Assembly: GCA_002794735.1 (NCBI GenBank)
Contig: NBAZ01000001.1
Coordinates: 2,356,001 to 2,420,000 of the forward strand
Length of the DNA: 64,000 nucleotides
Source: Pyrrhoderma lamaoense
Lineage: Eukaryota > Basidiomycota > Agaricomycetes > Hymenochaetales > Hymenochaetaceae
Reading direction: 5' to 3'
Position numbers and translations under genes: made by a program. A model generated the notes under the pieces. It searched no databases and was not told the DNA's origin. It was given only the letters and a program-made list of their open reading frames with translations. This document shows positions 57,739 to 64,000 of the stretch, one piece after another. Position 1 is the first letter of the stretch; the number at the start of each line of letters is the position of its first letter.

Positions 57739-58485
57739 TCGATGCATATCAGTTCTCTATCCTCCTTACTTTGTATAACTTATCGGACTTTCATATCTTA
57801 TTCGCCATTTGACACTAAGGATAATATACAGTTATTGGAATACACAACTAGATGTATCTTGGCTTCCACTTTTGCAATACATTAAGAATGGCCAAGTACC
57901 AGTCATGCAAGGTAAGCATCAGTTAGACCACTGTACTTCGAATGTTGGGCGGGTAGTGTATTTCGTGAGTCTCCCGACATACTGGACTCTGAAGTTGCCT
58001 TGTATCTAAGATTTACGTATGCATGCATGCACCTTGCTTTGAGGCACTACCAGCAAATGGATGTTTTGATGTGAATTTACAACGAAACAGCTAAAATAAG
58101 CTTACTCGGTAAACTCTAACACTTTCCTGATTCCTGTATCTTTCAGTTTACACTCTTCAATAACTCCGCATGGTAATTACAGAAGGAAACAAATCAGATA
58201 CTTTTCCCTATTATATAGTTTGTTTAAGCAATACGTGACTTTTTATTAGTAATTCTATTAAAATAGATACTCGTTGTTGCTGTTACGTAATAGCACCAAT
58301 TTTAGGAGATTTTCGTGCTGTATAGTTCAGGGATCAGCACAATCCCAGAGCACGAAGTTATCATTGTCGTCGCTGTCGTTGTGGTTAAGCAAGCCAAGTC
58401 CCTCAAGCCCGTGCGGTTCCCCCTTCGTTGTCCGTGTCGTCAACTCTTGCGCATACAGCAAGGAAGAAAAAAATCCTAAGTCAAA
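57739..58485. other. Intergenic region upstream of RPS24, no gene seen
   Basis: AT-rich. An open frame at 58274-58492 ends inside the RPS24 first intron and is chance. Confidence 0.5.
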
Positions 58486-59216
58486 ATGGTAAGTTTTCAA
58501 GCGAACTACTATCTTCTTCTGTCCTAGGATCGAGCCGAGCAAAAGTCTATAATACCTAAATCTACATGGATAATGTGCTCAACGAGATGGATATATAGCA
58601 CGTATACGTGTATCTGTTGTTCTCATTTCATCTTATAACCTTGTGTGAAAGATATATGACTGGAACATTATGCTAACAATTCTGCTATAGGACCCATCAT
58701 CACCAATTACTATCCGCACTCGCAAGTTCATCACGAACCGTCTTTTGGCTCGTCGCCAAATGGTTGTAGATGTCTTACATCCTGCTCGTCCTAACGTTTC
58801 CAAGGCTGAGCTTAACGAGAAGCTTGCCCAAATTTACAAAAGCGACAAGGAACGTGTCGTAACCTTCGGGTTCCGCACTCAATTTGGTGGAGGACGCAGC
58901 ACTGGATTCGCGCTCATCTACGATGATGAAGCCTCGCAAAAGAAATTCGAGCCCAAATATCGATTAGTCAGAGTACGTTACTATATTCTTATAAGTTAAC
59001 TGGTTCGTGCTGAAATATTTCTCTTTCTCGGTGTAGTGTGGCCTTGCTGCCAAGGTCGACAAGGCGTCTCGTAAGTTGCGCAAGGAACGTAAGAACCGTG
59101 CAAAGAAGGTGCGTTAAAAATGTCAGCCATATGATTTGAGTAGAATGCTCATTAATTGTATATAGTTCCGTGGTACCAAGAAGACAAAGGCCGCAGAGCC
59201 CCAAAAGAAGAAGTAA
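58486..59216 (+). CDS. RPS24: 40S ribosomal protein S24, first coding exon is only ATG
   Basis: Exons 58486-58488, 58691-58972, 59037-59108 and 59166-59216 give 135 residues in frame. The protein reads [24 protein letters not shown], with [16 protein letters not shown] and [20 protein letters not shown], and a basic tail ending PQKKK. These are the eS24 signatures. The start codon lies alone before a GTAAGT donor; the next exon starts directly with GAC (Asp2). No other ATG in exon 2 precedes the conserved N-terminus, so the one-codon exon is needed. The same split after the start codon is known in animal RPS24 genes. Confidence 0.94.
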
Positions 59217-59759
59217 ATTACTTGTATTCTTACAGGCTTTCCGTGTGTTGTTCCTTCAGCTGGTATACATGGATATGCTATGTCTTCTTCTGCTTTGGAA
59301 TTCTCGCGAGTAAAGCATTTGGGTGTATCGTACATTGTGTATCGTACTTTGATCTATGTTTTTTTCCCTTTCACTCTACTATCTGTCGTTGCATGCCCCC
59401 TGTTCCATGTTTATCATCTTTTTATGCATACACAATGCTCACACGCTCAGACTCTGATATGCACACACCACATAGATGTGAGATCAGGAATCTGTATATT
59501 CTCAATTTCAACAGTAAGAGCATAGGAGCTCTATTAGTAGACAGAGCTTCGTAAATTGTGGCTGTGTGCAATTTGTTGAGTAGACGTGGATAATTGCTTA
59601 GGTGGAGACTGCCTCATGGCTCTCACAGCCCGAGAAACATGTTTACTTTAGTCTTTCTCTTGCTCCCATCACCGCAGTCTACGAACTAATGAATTTGTCT
59701 CTCCTACTTTAAAATTAATCGAATAACGACGTTAACGAACAAATAAAGCGGATACAAAC
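59217..59759. other. Intergenic region, no gene seen
   Basis: T-rich RPS24 3' flank followed by the upstream region of the GH16 gene. Open frames show no coding bias. Confidence 0.5.
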
Positions 59760-61576
59760 ATGAAAACACACGCTTGCACTGTACTCTGTTCTTCGACATA
59801 CTTACTTTCCGCAGCACTTCAAACAAATGCGTTGCCTAATCTGGGGAAACACGAAAATACGCTCTTAGACTCTGTGAAAAGATTTTTCCTTCCAAATAGC
59901 AATGCTGCAGACCCGGTCCTGCTTATTTATAAGACGAGACGATAATTCAACTAATTCGACATCGTCATACAACTTCTCATCTGGTGCTAGTGCAAAGGAC
60001 GACACAGGGGTTTGGATTTTAGATACCGAATATTCTGGAAGTTCATTCTTCGAGTAAGTTGCAATAAACCATTGTACGAGGGGCTCAAAATGCTGATAAT
60101 TACTATGAACATGACAAAGTGACTGGACATTCTATACTGGAGATGACCCAACACAGTGAGCAATATATCATACGTATAGGCTTCGATCGAATTATTAAGG
60201 ATCATTTATAACTCCCTTACAGTGGCCTCGTTGAGTATGCTATCTCCTGTATCTCTCTTATCATTTGATCCTAAGATTCATAATCGTCTAGTTACGTGGA
60301 TAGAGATACGGCGTTCAGCGATGGACTTGCTTATGTAGATGATAATAATACTATACATATGCTAGGGGATAATACTTCTTGGGTATCTGAAGGAAGCTCT
60401 AGAAAAAGGTTCTACTCCTAATGTCTTACATACTCTAGCCGATCCCTAACATATATTTACTCGTCAAGTGTCCGGATTGAAAGTAATAAATTTTGGACCC
60501 ACGGTCTTTTTATCCTCGATGTTAATCGTATTCCTTGGGGATGCGGTAAGCCCAACCCTATTATACAACGACAAATACTTAATAGTACCTGTAGCCGTTT
60601 GGCCAGCTTACTGGACCCTTGGTGCGACCTCGACATGGCCAGAGGTATGTTTAGTCTATCCCATGTAGTCAACTTTAGATGACATATGACGACAAATACA
60701 GGGTGGAGAAGTAGATATCATTGAAGGAGTCCATGATAACATCCACAATCAAGTCGCATGGCACACAGAGGCTGGTTGTTCACTTACAAATGACACAGCT
60801 AACTTCACTGGGACCGTAGTTGTACGTCATATGTCTTAGTAAATAACTTCAAGGACACGATGTAACTAGCATTCCAGGGACAAACTGACTGTGATGGTAA
60901 CATCAACAATAACGCTGGATGTGCCATTACTGATTGGAGCAGAGTTTCATACGGGGAAACGTTCGATGCCCAAGGTGGGGGTGTATACGTCATGATGTGG
61001 GACGAGACAGGGATATTTGTCTGTGAGTGGCTACATTATTTTTTGAATATATGTTTCATGTATTAGTATCTAGGGTATTATTATCGTGTCTCGATTCCTC
61101 AAGATATCACCGATGGTGATCCTCAGCCAGCAACATGGTCCACACCTTCAGCTGCGCTTTCTCCAGCCGGATGTAATATCGATGAATTCTTCTTTAACCA
61201 TTCTGTCGTATTTGGTAAGTCCTTGTTAATACATTCATTGACTTTATTAACTTTCGTAGACATTACATTTTGTGGTGACTGGGCTGGTAACAGTTATGCG
61301 ACTACACCAAATTGTCCTGGGACTTGTGAGGAACGCTTAGAGGATCCAGCAAACTTTGTAGTAAGGCAGAAATTTTCAAAGAACAATTTTCAAATTACTG
61401 AACACGCCACACAGAACGCAACGTGGAGCATTAACTATCTTAAAGTATATCAAAAACAAGAGCTACATGCGACTGTTTCTGGGGGCACCTTACCCTCACT
61501 ACCACTACCGAGTATCAGCATGGTCTTCGCTGCACTTGCTTCGTTATTCGCATTTTGGATTTCGCACTTTATCTAA
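59760..61576 (+). CDS. GH16 endo-beta-1,3(4)-glucanase-like protein, GPI-type C-terminus
   Basis: Ten or so exons from ATG 59760 to TAA 61576, about 400 residues. After a signal-like N-terminus the GH16 fold is clear: FYTGDDPTHGLVDYVDRDTA, NKFWTHGLFILDVNRIPWGCAVWPAYWTLG, the catalytic GGEVDIIEGVHD (E-x-D-x-x-E), HTEAGC and YGETFDAQGGGVYVMMWDETG. The substrate group is laminarin-type beta-glucan of fungal or plant walls. The final hydrophobic stretch (ISMVFAALASLFAFWISHFI) indicates a GPI signal or a TM anchor, pointing to wall remodelling. Near 59935 the first exon changes frame between the hydrophobic start and DNSTNSTSSYNFSS, so the N-terminus is uncertain. Confidence 0.87.
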
Positions 61577-62396
61577 TTTGAAAAATAAGGATGGAAGGAA
61601 CAAATAACTCTGACTCGCATTCAGTGTGGACTATAATCACTCTTCATATTGAATATTGATGGACAGTTATACCTGTGATATCACTTATATTCTAAGCATA
61701 CTACTTTGTTATATTTCTGTCAGTATGACATCGGCCAGAGTACTAAATTGATCCTCGGTCACTTAAGCATACTTTGTGGCTCAAGGGTGAAGAGAAGTTT
61801 TGGTCTGATTGTGTCCGTCTGACCCGGGAAGCTAGTAGTAGGGGTGCCATGCACCCAGCACGTTTATCACACGATGAGTGTCACGAAATGCTAATGTATG
61901 ATCTTGTGCGTAATCTCAAACGTCTTCTGTAATTGTCAGGGTCCATTTGGGTATGTTACAATATTGAGTACGAGAAAGAAGGTCAACCAGGCTTCGAGTC
62001 TAAGTTAATTCCCAGTTTATCGTTTTAGTTTTTGCAATGGTTGAGTGAAGAAGAAAGGTCATGTTTCTGAAATCCCAAACCTATGCTTGGTTGATCTAAA
62101 AAACTTCAGTAAAGTTTAAGGAGATTACTGGATGGGGTAATATGTAAATATGTAACTATTTCATCTTCATCTTGACCTGATAGTTGTACATTTTGTTTTT
62201 ACATCTGTCATTAAGAAAGTGTGAGCGTAGAAATTAGTGTACTTATAGTTGGATGTGCGATGAAAGCATACGTACAGAAGAAATATCTCATTCTGGCTAG
62301 TATTCATACCTCACATTTTCAATGAGGTTCTAAAGAAAATCAAACTTTTACGAGAACCAAGAAAACCAGGTGTTCAGATGGAAGAAAATGGTTTAA
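61577..62396. other. Intergenic region, no gene seen
   Basis: About 820 bp between converging genes; AT-rich, with no coding or RNA-gene signal. Confidence 0.5.
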
Positions 62397-63866
62397 TTAT
62401 AACTTGAAGAATTTGACGCAAGGCTCCAAACTTCCAAGAGAATTTACACGTTCAGAATATACATCATATGCTGTCCGGTCATCGTCATCTAAGGAGACTT
62501 CTGCGAAGCATGCTTTTAGGGGTGTAATGCTAACCCAACCACGCTCGATAGCCCAAGCATCGGAACCTGGTGGTGCTTCAACACGATCACCAATTAGCCC
62601 AGTCATATCCGGAGAGAACTTGAAGACAAGTTCCGGTGCATGTGTATGAAACTCATAGCTAGACGGGCCGGTAGAGGTTTTGGTTTCGGGGGAGTCAGGA
62701 ACACTATTTCTAGGGATTCCTGGACCCGAGTCAGAAATTCGGGCATCGGGGCCACCGGCAGGCATCTCCGCGTTAGCCTGACCTAAGTTGTGCTCTCTGA
62801 AGAGTCTCCCGTAGGCATTTCTCCAGATTGTAGTCCACACAGCTTTCATCTTTTTATCCTCTGGGTGGTTATCACCATATAGGAGGCTCTCAACCATTGG
62901 GATATTCACATTATACAGGTCCACTTCACCATCTCGCACTCCATCCTTGTCTGCTCCCCACTGGCTCATAAGAGTTTGAATGATTTTGCCACCAAGTATA
63001 TGAGCCGGTTGAAAATATTCTTGGGGTACCGGATGCTTGATTGTACCATATGAAATAGCGATAGCTCTACAGCTTGAAAGCGAAGACGAAAGTGCAGCAC
63101 CGATGGTACCAGAAGAAAGAACAAAAGCAGCTACTAAAAGTGAGAAAAGGTCTGACTTTGCTATAAGGTGAAGTGCTTACCGGATGAATTGCGCCCCAGA
63201 TTCGGTCCTGAGATCTGAAAGGGGCGAACTTAGCAAGAATCAGCTGTGCAGGAACCTCTTATACTAACAACTAGGTCGATTTCATCCTTGTATAAGTTAT
63301 GGAGACCTATGTTAGCGCAGGTTGCTGGAGTCTATGTAGATATGCCGTGTAGATATGTCTTGTAAGCAGTGATATTTGAACAACTTGAAATCAGAACGAC
63401 TCACTCCATCGAGTAGTATCCACTCTGCAAATTCTCCCTCTTCCTTCTTCAATGGTCTAGAGACATGTGTAACTTCTCCTTTCCCATCTACAGAAATATC
63501 ATCATAGATAAGTTACTATAGAATTGCAATGAAGTTACTTGATTACCTGGCTCCCTAGGATAGTAGTATCGCCCCTTGGTTATTTCTTTGATATGATATG
63601 CCTTGCCAATCCAGGATTTCTGGCTCGATGGGATCACCACCTTCACGTCCCAACCTAGATAATTAGTATGTGAGAGTTGTTGTGACATGATTCGTGCAAA
63701 CAAGGGAACCTAGATCTAACGCAAGATGCCTAGCAAAGCCATAGATGTATGGAGAATCCACTCCAGGTGGCCCATCATCATTCTGACATGAGTGTTAGTA
63801 CTGCCTTGCGATAATGTAAAGATACTACATAGATACCGTTAGTAAAACTCTGAGTTTCTTGCCCAT
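62397..63866 (-). CDS. SurE-like 5'/3'-nucleotidase (phosphatase) family protein
   Basis: About seven exons on the minus strand, start 63866 (MGKKLRVLLT), stop 62397. The SurE active site is built across the first intron: LLT-NDDGPPGVDSPYIYGFAR carries the metal-binding Asp pair. GWDVKVVIPSSQKSWIGKA, ILLDGTPATCANIGLHNLY, SGPNLGRNSS (loop Asn) and ALSSSLSSCRAIAISYG complete the fold. The C-terminal ~100 residues (GWVSITPLKACFAEVSLDDDD) are the usual fungal extension. SurE enzymes dephosphorylate nucleoside monophosphates; fungal members resemble the N-terminal half of Pby1. No tubulin-tyrosine ligase domain is present. No frame break was seen. Confidence 0.9.
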
Positions 63867-64000
63867 CTATTCTATACCCCAACTACACCGAGGTCTAAGG
63901 AAAGGAAGAGATGCTATCATCACGATAATTTTATAAATAACTAATTTAATTACTAAATCTGTTATTAGCCGTTATCAATTTCCATTTCAGGACAAGCTGC
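63867..64000. other. Upstream region of the SurE gene, no gene seen
   Basis: AT-rich end of the window; no start codon of another gene is evident. Confidence 0.4.

Noticed and set aside
1..64000. CRISPR array, rRNA genes, snRNA or SRP RNA
   Set aside because: No regularly spaced repeats and none of the conserved RNA boxes were found on reading both strands.

Overview
The window is nuclear DNA from a filamentous basidiomycete, most likely an Agaricomycete. Almost every gene is cut by many 50-60 bp introns with GT-AG ends. The gene content (COMPASS PHD subunit with a long disordered N-terminus, Stm1-like RGG protein, SRA/YDG protein, pectinesterases, PL8 lyase, GH16 glucanase, Ser/Thr-rich wall proteins) fits that group. 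I cannot name the genus. About 31 protein genes and one tRNA are supported, on both strands.

Layout. 0-10.5 kb: 3' end of translation factor EF-1alpha, a dienelactone-hydrolase-family protein, a COMPASS Spp1-like PHD protein, LSM1, an intron-containing tRNA-Ser(UGA), Stm1, and complex I subunit NDUFA5. 10.5-27 kb: mitoribosomal bL32m, then a carbohydrate-degradation neighbourhood. It holds three tandem pectin methylesterases (with a 3-ketoacyl-CoA thiolase between copies 1 and 2), an amidase, ribosomal protein S3, a PL8 polysaccharide lyase and a SUR7/PalI-like membrane protein. 28-47 kb: mostly core cell machinery. MPP10 and DRS1 (ribosome biogenesis), Sec9 (exocytosis SNARE), an SRA/YDG protein, APC4 and a bZIP factor, with three fungal secreted or disordered proteins among them. 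47.2-50.7 kb: no recognisable gene. 50.7-64 kb: GPI2, an SVIP-like lipidated small protein, an unknown membrane protein, ARP1, RPL15, a DUF4870 membrane protein, RPS24, a GPI-type GH16 glucanase and a SurE-like phosphatase.

A second theme is sequence quality. At least a dozen otherwise well conserved genes carry one-base breaks in the middle of conserved exons. In nearly all cases adding a single base, usually in a short homopolymer, restores the frame exactly to the stop codon. I read these as deletion errors in the assembly, not as pseudogenes. Any automatic annotation will be truncated or carry false introns at these places.

No CRISPR, transposon, virus-derived sequence or truly new multi-gene system was found. 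The most original biological signals are three. The PME array has an identical eight-exon structure including a 10-nt microexon. A CGG-rich element is shared upstream of all three PME TATA boxes. RPS24 has a first coding exon that contains only the ATG.
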